In this document: positions 22,074 to 34,299 of the stretch, one piece after another | How positions within the stretch are numbered: the first letter of the stretch is position 1 | Layout: each line of letters starts with the position of its first letter | Source: Pohlia nutans | Taxonomy: Eukaryota > Streptophyta > Bryopsida > Bryales > Mniaceae | DNA: 64,000 nucleotides | Assembly (NCBI GenBank): GCA_022496805.1 | Contig: CM040091.1 | Span: 18,652,336 to 18,716,335, forward strand | Reading direction: 5' to 3' | Notes under the pieces: model-generated | What the model saw: the letters and a program-made list of their open reading frames with translations, nothing else | The model's database searches: none | Told to the model about the DNA's origin: nothing | Translations under genes and position numbers: made by a program

Positions 22074-22567
22074 GAGGCGGTTTACACTATGGACCAAGAG
22101 CCATGACCAAGAAAATTAAATCATTTTCATGATCATGGCTCTTGGTCAAGAGCCGTGACCATGAAAAATCAAAAATGCAATTTTAAATGACTTGGTCACT
22201 CTTTGTAGTGTAAAGTGGATTTAGACCGGGACAAGTTTAAGCTCATCATTCTCTCTTTTATCCTCCCCTTTTTCCTCCTTTCTCTTTAAATAATTGAACA
22301 CTAGCCAATCAATGATTTTTGAGCCCCATGGTCTCCTAGATTATAGTTGAGTCGAGGCATTTGCTTCGACTCAACTATAATCAAGGAGACCATGAAAACA
22401 TTATCCATTTGGGAAATTTTAGCATTTTTGGGGACCTCAAAGTTAGTGGTCATTCTCCTTTTTTCAAGGTAGTGTAAAGCCAAATGGGACCAAGAGCTCT
22501 TTTTGGGCCAATCACAGATTTTAGAATTCCATGGTCATGGCTCTTGGTCCATAGTGTAAACCGCCCC
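22074..22567. mobile_element. TIR element with TCA target duplication
   Basis: Inverted ends GAGGCGGTTTACACTATGG and CCATAGTGTAAACCGCCCC, flanked on both sides by TCA. 494 bp, non-coding, with internal inverted repeats. The 3-bp duplication and the end style resemble PIF/Harbinger MITEs. Confidence 0.7.
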
Positions 22568-23086
22568 TCAAGTAAATACTTCAAAACATTATAATAATTA
22601 GTGCAATAATGTTAATTTTTTTTTAAATATTGGTAATCAAAAATATTCATATGAATATTAAAAAAATTGATAAAAAATAAGATTCAAAACACAACTTCAT
22701 ATGCGAAATAACAAACTGAATCGTGTAATTATTCAAATATAGATGGAGAATGAGGCAATCTTACAAATGAAAACACAAAGACACTCAATAACTCCCTGAT
22801 TGGAATCATTGCCAAAAATAACTACCTGTCACCGTGTGATGTTTGAAACGCATTGTTGTGCAATGGAAATAAAGTATCCATTTGTCTCAAAAAACATAAA
22901 TATATAATTTAAAAACTATTGATGGTGATAACTTCCAAATTATTTCATAAATGCTATTAACCATTGATTTGCTTATACAAAAGAACAAAAATTAAAATTA
23001 AAATTAAAATATTAAAATATCTCCAAAATTTTCATTTTTTATTTTATTTTATTTTTAACTGGTAAAGCTAATAGAACTTACAACAA

Positions 23087-23690
23087 TTAACCCTTAAAGG
23101 ACCAAGGACCAAGGACCAAGGCTAATTCTTCAAGCTCTGTTACATCAATGTAGAATGAGTTTTGATCTTGAATTTTTGAGATTTTTTGAAGTGATTCTAC
23201 TCTTTGTAACAAAGATGGGATGGTAATTTGTGTACGTAGGTGATGTATAGATCAAAAGATAATATCATGCAAAGGAGAATAACCTAATTTCGGACGGCTC
23301 TTGAAAGTTTGCATACAATAAGCTATGCATCTAAATTTTTGAATACAATGAGCTAACACCCTTATACACATGATTGCCAAATCTATTTTACCAAACCCAA
23401 GAGTGAACTTTTCATTTTGGGCCTTTTCAAAAAGTTTCAAAGTTGGGCACAGGGGCCCAAAAAAACTTTGTGATTTATAATCTGACTCTTGAAGCTTGTG
23501 TTGACGAACCTAAACAGTTTGAAACTTGTAAGTGCTAATAAATTCAAGTTGGTTAAAATATCCTATGATTGAATCGATCAAAAAGATTCAAATAGATCAA
23601 AAACTATACGCCTTTTTTTTTTTTAATTATACTTTTAAACAACTTTGGAATGGTTGGAGAGAAACATATTTTTGGTCCTTTAAGGGTTAA
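23087..23690. mobile_element. TTAA-flanked element, 604 bp
   Basis: Starts TTAACCCTTAAAGGACCAAG, with the GGACCAA motif repeated three times, and ends GGTCCTTTAAGGGTTAA. Larger than the other GGACCAAG copies and non-coding. Confidence 0.7.
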
Positions 23691-24077
23691 AAGCACGTGA
23701 AATTTTCAAGTTCTTGCTATAATATTACATAACGGATCAAGAACTCAATAAGAATAATATAATGATTTTTATATATGTAAAATCAAAGTGAAGTTGTTTT
23801 AATAATGATAGTAAAAAATATATATATATATAAAAGTACTTAGATTGCAAAAATGAGTTCAATAATTTAAATATAGTTATTTAAAAAATCAAGAATACAT
23901 ATTTTGTAAAAATTAAAATAAACAATGGACTTATCTATGAAAATTTCAAAAAATCATAATATTAAAAGTAACTTGTTTTATACCAAACACAATAATAGAA
24001 AAATTAATGTGAAATCATCAACACTAGGTGCCTTTGGTGCTCTTATAATCTTGGTTTATAGTAGAAAGATTTATATG

Positions 24078-24093
24078 TGTTGACTATTGAAAA
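24078..24093. repeat. Target site duplication, left of SINE
   Basis: 'tgttgactattgaaaa' here matches 'tgttaactattgaaaa' at 24461-24476 with one mismatch. Confidence 0.85.
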
Positions 24094-24460
24094 GCACCAC
24101 GGGCCTTGGCTTGGTGGTTGGGGCTCATGGCCTCCAATGAGGAGGTTGTGGGTTCTATTCTCCATGCCGGCGTGGTGCTCACCGCCATAGTCCACCCAAC
24201 TATGGTGAGGGGTCCTTGGACCTTGTTGTATGGGTACCTCAAAGCCCTTTGGGGGGATACCATGTCCGGTATCTTCAAGGCACTAGTGGCTAGCTAGCTA
24301 GTAGCATAGTGGGTCACTATAGTGTCCATCCTCGAAAGGGGAGAGTAGTATTGTCCCAATTTCCCCTTGTCCGGTGGGCATTTTTTCATTGGCATTACGA
24401 ACGGACACTTCATTCACACCGGCCCCTAAAGGGACCGGAGTTTCTATCTATCTATCTATC
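24094..24460 (+). mobile_element. tRNA-derived SINE with LINE-like tail
   Basis: The head has RNA polymerase III promoter boxes: A box-like 'tggcttggtggttgggg' (about 24106) and B box-like 'gggttctattc' (24150-24160). The tail from 24315 is homologous to the LINE 3' end at 35500-35652 and finishes in CTAT repeats. It is flanked by a 16-bp duplication, and the paralogue at about 18497 shows the uninterrupted target. An open frame through it is not a gene. Confidence 0.85.
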
Positions 24461-24615
24461 TGTTAACTATTGAAAATTTACCAATTGAAATTGAAAGTTG
24501 AAAATTAAACCAATGCACTACAATGGATTTCCTTTAATTTTTTTATCAATCTCCTTTTTATTACATAGAATTGTCATTTGGATTGGGTTTTAGGACTTGA
24601 TGGTTCTTATTGCCA

Positions 24616-25566
24616 CAATACTTGTGACAAAAAAAACTGAGTATTGATTTGAAACTTTTCCATTCAAACAACCATATTACGAGCATCAATAGGCAAAGTC
24701 CAAAAGTGAATATGCAAAAGCTGTAGTGTGCCACATATAACACATTACTATGGAAGTTTGAAGAAAAACTCATTTCCAATTGTGATTTGAAAAAAATTGA
24801 AATTCAAAGTTAACCGTGTCTAAAACTCGATTTTGTGTGCTATAATTCGGAATTAATATAAATTTGGTCAATTTTTTTTAGAGCTTCAAAAAAACTTTTT
24901 GTGCCTTGGCATGTTGAAATACATCATTTTAGATTTTTTGACACAAAAATAGAAGGAAGTTGATATTTGTGAAATTAAAAATATTCACAATTTGACAAAA
25001 ATGCAAATGATGTTCGATTTCACAATATTTGAATAGTCTTTGGAATTGAGAAAATGGGATTGCATTGGCAATTTATTAGAGAGCATACTTAGGTTGCAAC
25101 ATAAACCATTGTTACATCTTAATGCCCTTGCATTTGATATAGTTGTTAAATATGCCAATGCTATCAATTTATATATTACAGTTGTATGATGCAATTTTTG
25201 GTCTAGGTTTTTTGTACAAAGACTAGAGTTCTCAATGCACATAGTCATGTCAACTTCCTTCAATTTTTGTGTACGAAAATCTAAAATGATGTATTTTAAC
25301 ATGTTGAGGCACAAAAAGCTTCTTTGAAGGTCTAAAAACAATTATAGTTCCCAATTATAGCATACATAACGGAGTTTCAGACATGGCTAACTTTAAAATT
25401 TATTTTCTTTCACATCACAATTGAGCTTTCCTTCAAACTTCCATAGTAATGTGTTACATGTCGCACACTACAACTTTTGCATATTCACTTTTGGACTTTG
25501 CCCATTGATGCTCGTAGTATGGTTGTTTGAATGAAAATGTTTCAAATCATTACTCATAATTGTTTG
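24616..25566. mobile_element. Foldback element with long terminal inverted repeats (MULE-like)
   Basis: Arms of roughly 350 bp (24616-24970 and 25230-25566) are inverse copies; for example 'ccattcaaacaaccatatta' on the left pairs with the region near 25520. The flanks TTATTGCCA and TCATTGCAG resemble a 9-bp duplication, and the paralogue near 18630 has one uninterrupted 'tcattgcca'. No transposase is visible. Confidence 0.7.
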
Positions 25567-25859
25567 TCATTGCAGTTGGATTCTTTTGTAAGAGGTTTGG
25601 CCTTTGGAGGTAGTATAAAGTGAATAGAGACCGCAAAATGGACCAAATTGTTTCTTTGTCATAATAAAACTATTAGTTTATTCATAAAAAATCACATCAA
25701 TTTCTTTTTCAAAACACAAACAACACGCTATTTGCTATTTATGCACTTGGCCAAGTGTGCTCATTTCATGAGAAAATTTGGCTTAAAAAGAATTGGCTAA
25801 AATGGTATTTAAGAAACAACAATTTTTGTCTATCTACAATCACTTACATTGAAAATAAA

Positions 25860-27420
25860 TAATTCATTTATTTTTATTTTATCCTTATCTATATCTTTTC
25901 TTTTGTATTTTCTATTATCTTGTCTTCTTTCTTGTCTTCCTTCTTATCATTTTTCTTGTCTTTTGTTTTTCCTATTTTTTCTTCATTATTTTCTTTCCAT
26001 TTTTGGCTCTTCTTGTTCAACTTCAGATCCAAGACTTGCACCAAGGTTTTTCTTTCCCCTTCTTTGTTAGGGTTTCGTTGGCCACTCGTACTGCAGAACC
26101 GTACCAAAAAGACAAGAAAAGGAGAAATGGGAAAAAAAATTATATAAGAGAAAAAAACAAAGGTCAGTACAGCCGCCAACTTAATTGTAAACGGCTGCAA
26201 AACATTTTTTATTTTTTTATTTTTTTTCATTCTTTTTTCCTTTTTTTTTCCTTTTGTGTTTTTCAGTTGTAGGGTGTCCGGCCATGCACCCTATCCGATC
26301 CCTCTCCCTTCCCCTTCCCTCTCCCTTTCCCTTCCCTCTCCCTTTCCTTTCCCCCTCCCACCCATTTTTCTCTCTTTTCCTTGTTTAAAACAGATAAAGA
26401 AAAAGAAGAAGAAAAATCAAACAAAAATAAGGAGAAAAAAAAAACATTTACGATAAGTACAACCGCTAGCGGTACTCTAAAATACGGCGGAATGATCATA
26501 ATAATTATTTTTTAAATTATTTTTTGCTCTTCTCAACCGTTGGCTATGTGGCCGCGCATCATATTCCTCCTCTCTTCCTCCCCTCTCCTCATATAAAACA
26601 GACGAAACAAAAAAAAAGTGAAAAAAAAGAATATGAAACAAAGAACAAAGAACAAAAAAAAAAAAAAAAAAAAAAAAACCATTCAAGGTAGGTACAGTTG
26701 CCAGCTATACCCTAAAAATGGTGGAAATTTTTAATTAAATAATTAATTTTTGTATTTGATTTGATTTTTCTTTTCTTAGCCGTCGGTGCAAGTTTGCGCA
26801 TCCTAGCATGTCCTCTCCCTTCCCTCTCCTTGCCCTCTCCTTCATCTATATATTTGAAGAGAGGAAAGGGGAAAGGAAAAGGGATAGAGTTGCACACCCA
26901 ACAGTTGAAAATAGCAATTTTTTAATTCTTTCTATTATTATTTTGCATTGTTTTCTTACAGCTGGCAAGTGTACCTACTTCTTATGTTTTTTCTTTTTTG
27001 TTTATATAAGGAGAAAGGAAGGAGAGGGAGAAGGAAGAAATGTAGAAGGGACAAGGTGCGCGGCCGTGCATCCAATGAGAGAGAACAACAATTTTTATTT
27101 TTATTTCTGATTTTGTCTTTGCCGCCATGTAGAGTTCAACCACTGACTATATCCACTCTCATTTTAATTTTAATTTTCAATATTTAATTCTAATTTTTTT
27201 TTTTGGAAGCGTCCAAAGGCACGAATGGCAAGCTAAATCCTAACAAAGAAGAGGAATAAAATAAAACACATACACAAAAAATACTAAAAAACCTTGGTGC
27301 GTGTAGCGGATGCGTCACTTTACAAAAAGAGCCAAAAATGGAAAGAAAAGAATGAAGAAAAATGGAAGAAACAAAATACAAGAAGGACAACAAGAAACAT
27401 AAAATATATAAGAAAAAATA
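25860..27420. repeat. Degenerate repeat field with polypyrimidine tracts
   Basis: Motifs of the form 'acagccgccaac...aaacggc' recur about every 250 bp (26171, 26460, 26694, and earlier at 19609), each near a CTCTCCCTTCC-type tract or its inverse. 'cttctttgttagggtttc' occurs at 19497 and 26059, and inverted near 27240. Some long open frames are low-complexity artefacts. Confidence 0.55.
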
Positions 27421-28595
27421 AAGATAAGAATCAAATAAATGAATAAAATGCCTATTTACAATGTATGGGATTGTCGAAAGACAAAAATCCTTGTTTTAAA
27501 GAGAATTCTTTGAACAATTTTTTAATGCAAATGGGGGCCAAGTGCATGATTATATAGTCAAGTGCGTGGATAGAAAATTGCGTGTTTAACAAAATCTCAA
27601 CCTCAAACAATTAATAAGACAAAAATATAAAGAAAAACAAAACTTCACGTTTCCTTTTTTATTTCCATTTTCACGGTCCATTTTAAGTGTCCTTTACTAG
27701 AATTTCAGTCAGGTCTACTTCGTAAAGGTGGAGGTGAATGAAATTTTGGAGGATACAAATATACGTACTTTTCACAAGCGAAAAAGATGCCTTTCATGTC
27801 ATCTTTTTCTCCCACCTCTTTTGTGTTGTTTTTTTTAGTATACCAGTAAAGCCGATTTTGGAATGCTTCTCAACTTCAACCAATCGCAACCCAAACTTTA
27901 TCCTCAACTCTTGGCTTTTGTCCTTTGAAGCGTAAAATAGGCCCTTCAAGGTTCCCTTTGAGTTTCTATTGCTTTTATTAGTTTAGTTCTTTCATAATAA
28001 GATTTAACTTACACCTTTCTTGTAGTTCATAGATAGACAAATGGCTATTTTTGGAGAAAACTTCAAAAGGCAATGTCCAACTTTCATAATTTTGTCGTGA
28101 TACTATTGTAAGCATATTAATGTGTAATGAAAACGAACAATAAATCATACAATAATGAAAAAAATGCAATACAAATGTAAATGAAGAAAAGAAATAAAAT
28201 AAACATTGTTTGAACTGCTCACAATCATGTAGAAGTAAATTTCAAAAGACATATTAGATTATGACTTTCATTACGGTTGTGTGTAGCATCGCATAGCCCT
28301 TTGACTTTTATAAATCCACAAATATATAAACTATAATTAAAAGGGAACGTCTTCCTTCAACATAAAGTTTTGCTCTATTAGGTAACTACTTCAAGATTTC
28401 AGATATACCACAGGTCATTAGCGCAATTGGTGTGGCCAAAATAGTATGAGTGTTTCATGCATTCACTCTATTTATAATTATAATCTTTTTCTTTACTTTG
28501 TATATCTTTTTACTTTATCTCTTTTACTTTATATTTCTAACCTTGATTTTTTATTTCATCTTTTACTTTATATCTTTTGCTTTTGAAACAAAGTG

Positions 28596-28603
28596 TATAA
28601 ATA
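28596..28603 (+). promoter_or_regulatory. TATA box of RING gene copy 2
   Basis: TATAAATA ending 120 bp before the ATG at 28723, as in the other copies. Confidence 0.55.
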
Positions 28604-28722
28604 AGCGTTGTAGACATTCATTTTATTTTACAAATATACATGATATTTGTATAATTCGAGTGGATGGTATAACTTATTATTAAAAAAGAATTATTTTTTG
28701 TACTTTTAGACTTTGTAACGCA

Positions 28723-29214
28723 ATGACGTTATCAATACTTGTAAATGTTGCTAGATTTGCGGATAATTTGTTGGATTCTGAAGATCGACAAACCCATTTA
28801 CAGCTAAACAACGTAGTATGTGGTATTTGTCTTGAGAATATATCAAGGAGCCAATATACCACCAAGTGTGGACATTGTTTTTGTGCAGAATGCCTATTAG
28901 AATGGTCTACAAGCCGAAGTTGTTCTAATCAATCTTCAAAAACATGTCCATTTTGTAGAAGTAATATTGAAGAAGAATTGAAATTTTTTAGATTTGAAAC
29001 AAAGTTTGACTTAAACTATCCAAAAACATTTTTAGACGAACTTTTGGACATTTTAGAATCTCAAGTTTTTCAAGAGTGCACCAATTTTTTGGGTCTAGCA
29101 TCGATAGGCTACAAGTTACCGGAAAATGTTTCAGAAGATGTAAAAAATTCCTTCATAAGAATTATTGAGCAGTTTAATGAAGTTGTTGAAATATATTATA
29201 ATAGAGTTAACTGA
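28723..29214 (+). CDS. RING-finger protein, copy 2 (intact C3HC4)
   Basis: 163 aa, one exon. All eight RING ligands are present: CGIC, KCGH, FCAEC and CPFC. The C-terminal part (LNYPKTFLDELLDILESQ, KLPENVSEDVKNS) is closest to copy 4 and differs from the tail of copies 1 and 3. Likely an E3 ubiquitin ligase by RING type; substrate unknown. The gene keeps its own TATA box and an open frame, which suggests recent activity or selection. Confidence 0.82.
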   Translation: MTLSILVNVARFADNLLDSEDRQTHLQLNNVVCGICLENISRSQYTTKCGHCFCAECLLEWSTSRSCSNQSSKTCPFCRSNIEEELKFFRFETKFDLNYPKTFLDELLDILESQVFQECTNFLGLASIGYKLPENVSEDVKNSFIRIIEQFNEVVEIYYNRVN

Positions 29215-29856
29215 AAAGTCAACCCCAAAAGGAAAGATTTGACAAACTCGTGTTGAAATAGAAATAGACAAAAAACTAATCTGTGACGAGTTGGGAGACA
29301 ATCTAAAACAAGGCCCTGTCAATATTCTCCACACCTAGCTATGGCTCCCACACCTTTCACCAAAGCTCCAAGCCCGTGGCCGACTATGGGACAATCTATG
29401 ACAAGACACTATTCCTCCCAAGTATAGCTCAAAAGAGAAGTTAGAAGTAGAAAAAAAAAGAAAAAGTTAGATAGTCTTCTTTTCGGTTAACTCTAATATG
29501 TAAAAACTTTTCCAAACACAAATTATGTAAAATATAATTACAATAATATATTGCAACTATAGAAATTCTTATCTTTTGATTATTGATACTCGTTTAATTA
29601 ATTATTAGGCTAGAAAGTCGTTCGAGCAGCCTCACCGGTTGATTTCGAAAGAGGATGAATGTTTCTGTTCATCAAAGCGACGAATTTCGTCAAGAGGATG
29701 CCATGCTCCTCCAAGCCTTCATCAGTTTCTAGGGTTTGGTGCGCATCAGAGCCCTTTGTTGCAAATTTCGATTTGTCGCACTGATCGGGAGAAGCCATCG
29801 CTCAGTCAAGGAGTTCCTTGTGAAATCTCTGGTTCTTCGACGCGGTGTCCTCTCTG

Positions 29857-30094
29857 GTGAGTACTTCGGGTTTTCTTCCTGCATTCGTTTTCATTTCCGT
29901 GTGTGTTTGTATGGTGGTTGATACTTTTCGGTCCCTCAACAGCCGCTTGGACCTCACGCTGTAGAAACTTAAATCTATTTGTCGGATTTTCCTCAAGCAT
30001 GTAGTTTTCTTTCTCTTTTCTAGGCTTAGGGTTGCACACAATATTTCTCCTCATAAATGCATTGTGTTTGGTTTATGTTGTGTTGAATTTGCAG
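29857..30094 (+). other. 5' UTR intron of the complex I B12 gene
   Basis: Donor ctctg|gtgagt at 29857 and acceptor tttgcag ending 30094 lie 13 bp before the ATG. Inferred from splice signals and the short downstream CDS. Confidence 0.55.
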
Positions 30095-30107
30095 ACGCAG
30101 TGAAGCT

Positions 30108-30326
30108 ATGGCGAACGAGGGGTTTAAATTGAGTAAAGGGAACAGCAGCCATGTCAGTACAGGGGCTTTCTTCAAGTCCCGAGATGACTACCGCAAGCAT
30201 CCGATTCTGAACGGGCATTTGCGGAGGGCTACCCCTGGCTTGGGCATTGCCCTGGGCCTCTTCGGTGTTTACCTCATTGTGGATGGCATCTCTTCGAAGT
30301 TCTCCGCTCCCAAGGACCACCATTGA
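30108..30326 (+). CDS. NADH:ubiquinone oxidoreductase subunit B12 (NDUFB3-like)
   Basis: 72 aa, a usual length for this small accessory subunit. The conserved core DDYRKHPILNGHLRRATPG is followed by one membrane segment (LGIALGLFGVYLIV) and a short polar tail ending KDHH. The protein sits in the membrane arm of mitochondrial complex I. The coding part is one exon; a leader intron lies upstream. RING element copy 2 ends about 250 bp before the donor site, so its insertion or deletion edge lies in the gene's promoter or leader. Confidence 0.9.
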   Translation: MANEGFKLSKGNSSHVSTGAFFKSRDDYRKHPILNGHLRRATPGLGIALGLFGVYLIVDGISSKFSAPKDHH

Positions 30327-30914
30327 GTTGGTTAGGAACTCGCTCTAATAACGATGCACGTTTTGGTTTGTACCTCATGAGTTGGTGTTATAATGCATTG
30401 CTCCTTCTGAGATGTGATCCAATTAGGGCATGTTGCAGGGGAGCAATTTTGTCATTTCACTGCTGTCATTCATCTTGAAGAAATTGATGTCTTAAGGTTT
30501 GCTCGAAGGAGCCAAAGAAAATTAGCTTTCTTTTTCTTTAGCTCTGCTAGGTTTAGATCATCCCAATTCAAACAGTTGCATACCCTAATGGATTGTTCAA
30601 GCTACTTTTCTGTTGCTTTTTCCTACAAAATTTAGTTCTCTGTGATGGATTCTCTAGTAATTTTCGAGGATAACTACATCGTCGCAGTTTGTATGGAAAA
30701 TGAACCTATAGCTTTGTCGTGGTTTTACAATGTGTTGTGATGATTGTTCTGTAAAAGCTTTAGTTCTGAAAAGCAGGAAAAGAGTACACAGTAGGCCTAC
30801 TGCAGGAACTCCCTGCTCATGAATGTGTGCCTTGATAAGTTACTCACCTCTTGCAAGGTTGTTAGTTAGTCGGTGTCTGTTTTTGAATTGAATTCTCCTG
30901 TAAGGTGGTACTTT

Positions 30915-31147
30915 TTAACCCCTAAATGTCCCATGGGGATAGTATATACGCTGTTGTATGATTGGGATTTTCTACCAACAGGAAACCCTAAATTGGGATC
31001 TCAGCAGCTCGTTAGAATCACATTGATCTAAATTTTAACTTCTCTTTTGACCTCAAACCCATTAGAAGTGTGGATTCATTCCAAGTACAATCAAAATACA
31101 ACGTATTCTACTGACCTCAAAGGCACGATCAGACGTTTAGGGGTCAA
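30915..31147. mobile_element. TTAA-type element
   Basis: Starts TTAACCCCTAAATGTCCCATG and ends CGTTTAGGGGTCAA (one change in the right TTAA). About 233 bp, non-coding, downstream of the complex I gene. Confidence 0.65.
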
Positions 31148-32173
31148 CTTACCTACAGTAGAAACATGACTATTGATGACGCAGCGCTGCACCTCTTGCT
31201 TACATGTCAGTCTGCCAAGCCCAACCTCCACGGTGGTCTGCAAAATGATTGTTTGCCTCTTTTATGGTCGGATGTTTGCAAACTCTGGCGGAATAAACAG
31301 TGAAACACTTATTTTTCAAAACGGGTATTGGACAAAACGGGTACCGGAGGATTTTGATAACATCAATTACAAAGTAGGTTGACCATTGTTGAAGTTTGGT
31401 ACGACGATAGAGCAAGTGCAATGGAGCACTCTTTTGAAAATTGGATCAAAAGAGAATCTTCACTTAAATCCACTTTTTAAAGTAATGAAGGAATGTCATT
31501 TTGTATTCTATGAATTTGGGACTATCGTGTAATTGCCACATAAACTCAGTTTCTAGTTGTAATTAGATTGTGATCCCATTGCAAAAGGGTGTTGGCTCCC
31601 ATTGCTCTAATGTGTTATGAACATTGAAGACAATAGCTCTTGCAGGGGTTGTCTTGGAGTTTCATTCAACTTCATCTTAGGAGCTTTTTTCTACCAATGA
31701 TTTCTTTTTCAATTTTTCTAAGTAACCAACTTTTTCACAATACTTTGGTGATACTTGGTGTTACCATGATGATACTTGGGTGACACCTAGGCAAAATCTG
31801 GCTACTAACACAACTATTTACTAAGTATTTGGATATTTTTCCTTTTACATTTTCAAAAATCCTTCATTAAAATTAGCCTATATTTCAAATGTAGCAGTTG
31901 GGCTATTCTTAGTTGGATTTTTCACTATCCTTTTAGCTAGTTATGGGGTTGACAAGATGATGAGATATATTCCTAGTCATATCATTGAAGAGAGAGCAAT
32001 CCCCAAGTTTACTATAAAATGCCGTTATGCTAGGGGCGCAATTGGTTTAGCATGCATACATGCATGGTTTGTTATACAATAGTTTTCAATTTTTCAAACA
32101 TTGATTCAATAAAAGTAAAAATATTATGATGGTTAAACTTGAGATTTGGCATTTTTGGACAAAAATTGTAACT

Positions 32174-32723
32174 TTAACCCCTAAGCTCCCGAGCGACCAC
32201 TTTCTGGTCGCTGCCCGGAAAAAACGGGCTGCCCAGAACAAAAAAATAATTTTTTGAAAAAATAAAAAATATTTTAAAATACTACATCAAGTCTACTTTC
32301 CAACCCGATTTGAATTATGGCAATCCGAGTTAAACTCCACCCGGGAGAATTTTTCAAAGTAGATCACCTCAACATTGTCTTAGTGTTACAAAATTTGCTA
32401 TTTGGAGAAAGTAATGATGATTCCTCCATCATTTCTCTTGCTTTTTTGAAGTTTACGATAGATAGCCCAACTTTAACCAATCGTACTAAATTTTGAACTC
32501 TAAAATTGAAAATTATAATTTATACAAATTTTCGAAGGTTAATGGTTTTAAATTCATTAAAAAATGATCTAAAGATTATTTTGGAAGTTTGACCGTATGG
32601 ATAATTTGTACAGATGATACTCTACATTTTGTCTATAGAACCAACCTTCATCAAACATATGGAAGGCACATATTATAACACATCTATGTTTTGTCCAATA
32701 CCCCTCGGGCTTTTAGGGGTTAA
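32174..32723. mobile_element. TTAA-flanked element, GGTCGCTGCCCG family
   Basis: Starts TTAACCCCTAAGCTCCCGAG and ends CTCGGGCTTTTAGGGGTTAA, a clean inverted repeat. 550 bp, non-coding. Relatives at 40493-41022 and 41019-41569. Confidence 0.85.
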
Positions 32724-32727
32724 CTCT

Positions 32728-33229
32728 TTAACCCTTTAGATCCCAATTCAACAATGGAGTTGATGTTCAAAGCAAAGTCGTAAATGTCAACGTGAAGATC
32801 ACATTTGTATGGTTGGATTTATCATATTTTTTATTAAGTGTTTTTAATTATTTTTGCAAGATTTTCTCTTGAAATTCGATCAAAAATCCCGCATTAACAC
32901 AAAAAAATTAAAAATATTGAAATGAAATTGGAATAACATGCTCTATGAGATGGTTTGGTTTCCATTATTTGATTCTACTTATTTTAGAAAATCATATTTT
33001 AGGTCTCACTTTTTGAACTAAGAATGAAACCTGACATAAACCAATTGTGTGATTTTTCCAAAAATCATACTAACCCATTTTAAAAATCCAAACCGTACAA
33101 GAGATAGTAAACTAGCACAAGAACAAAGAGAAATTTATGTGGATGAAAACTGTACAATTCGGATGAGAATCGGACAACTTGAATCTGTTCGTCGTCCACA
33201 TATTGGACGCAGGAGCGTCAAAGGGTTAA
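32728..33229. mobile_element. TTAA-flanked element, CCCTTT ends
   Basis: Starts TTAACCCTTTAGATCCC and ends GCGTCAAAGGGTTAA. Its interior ('gaagatcacatttgtatgg' and onward) is repeated downstream at about 33300-33640, indicating a partial tandem copy. Confidence 0.6.
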
Positions 33230-34299
33230 TGTCCCGATTCAACACTGATTTTGACAGATGCGTTATAAAATATTTGATGAATACAGAATTAGAGTTGATG
33301 TACAAAACTAAATTGTAAATGTCATTGTGAAGATCACATCTGCACAATTAGATTCATCATATTTTTTTATTAATAATTAAATTGTAATTAAATTTAAAGA
33401 TTTTCTTTTGAAATTCAATTTAAAATCCCAAATTCACTCAAAAAAAATTAAAAAATTGTTGTAAAGAATTTGAAATAACATGCACTACGAGATGGTATGA
33501 TTTCCATTATTTGATTCTACTTATTTTGGAAAATCATATTTTAGGTCTCACTTTTTGAACTAAGAGTGAAACTGGATATAAAGCAAATGTGTTATTTTAA
33601 AAAAATCACAATATTTTATATTGAAGATCCAAATCGTACTAATGATAGAAGAACCAAGAGAAATTGGGATGGATGAAAATTGTTGATGTATGTAATTAAT
33701 AGAGTACATTGAAATTGTTCATCATTTATTATGTGGATACTAAACAATCACAAAAGAACACCACATCTAGTTTTCGGGCATTGGTTCATATACTAGGACC
33801 CAATTGTTGAAATTTCAAATATTTCAACAAATACAATCACTCGGATTTAGCAAATTGAACGGAAAGGCTTTACTTTAGAATCAAACCCAAATTTTTCTTC
33901 ATCCTAGGTGGCAGTCTATGTGGCACAAATTTGGCGCCAAAATGTAGAGCTATGCCACAAAAATTGGGTCGAGGTTTTTCTTGACTCCTACTTTCAAATT
34001 TGAATTCAAACACCTCAAATGCACACCCACTGCTGGATCTCACACATCTTTATTGTCTATACAATTAGTCACTTATCAACTGAATTAGGGACACCAATCT
34101 GGTTGGGCCATGGTGCAAAATAGACGTCAACCCCTAAACACTTGAACAACCAAAATTTGGTTGCTCAAGAGTCAAACACAACCATAAATTAAGTTTTAAT
34201 AAAGAATTAATAGATGACTTTCATCCACCATAATGTTCTTCATTGTTATTAAACCAATTGTAGAATGTGTATGTGTATATATATATATATATATATATA

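Larger units (their letters stand above)
27843..29608 (-). mobile_element. RING-bearing element, copy 2, lacking the 5' Helitron unit
   Basis: The left end (plus 'taccagtaaagccgatttt') gives a minus-strand CTGG|T 3' end and matches the left ends of copies 1 and 3 although flanks differ. Homology to copies 1 and 3 stops at 29605-29608, the point where the internal CTAG terminus lies in those copies. The 260-bp Helitron-end unit is absent. The next bases belong to the leader of the complex I gene. Confidence 0.65.

Noticed and set aside
24150..24160. A genuine tRNA gene at the SINE head
   Set aside because: Only A/B box resemblance is present; the cloverleaf cannot be completed and the sequence continues into a LINE-like tail.
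24106..24297. 63-aa frame MAWWLGLMASNEE...
   Set aside because: Lies wholly within the SINE head and contains its pol III boxes; a known artefact type.
25849..26272. Poly-Ser/Leu/Phe and Lys-rich frames
   Set aside because: Low-complexity pyrimidine or purine tracts read in several frames.
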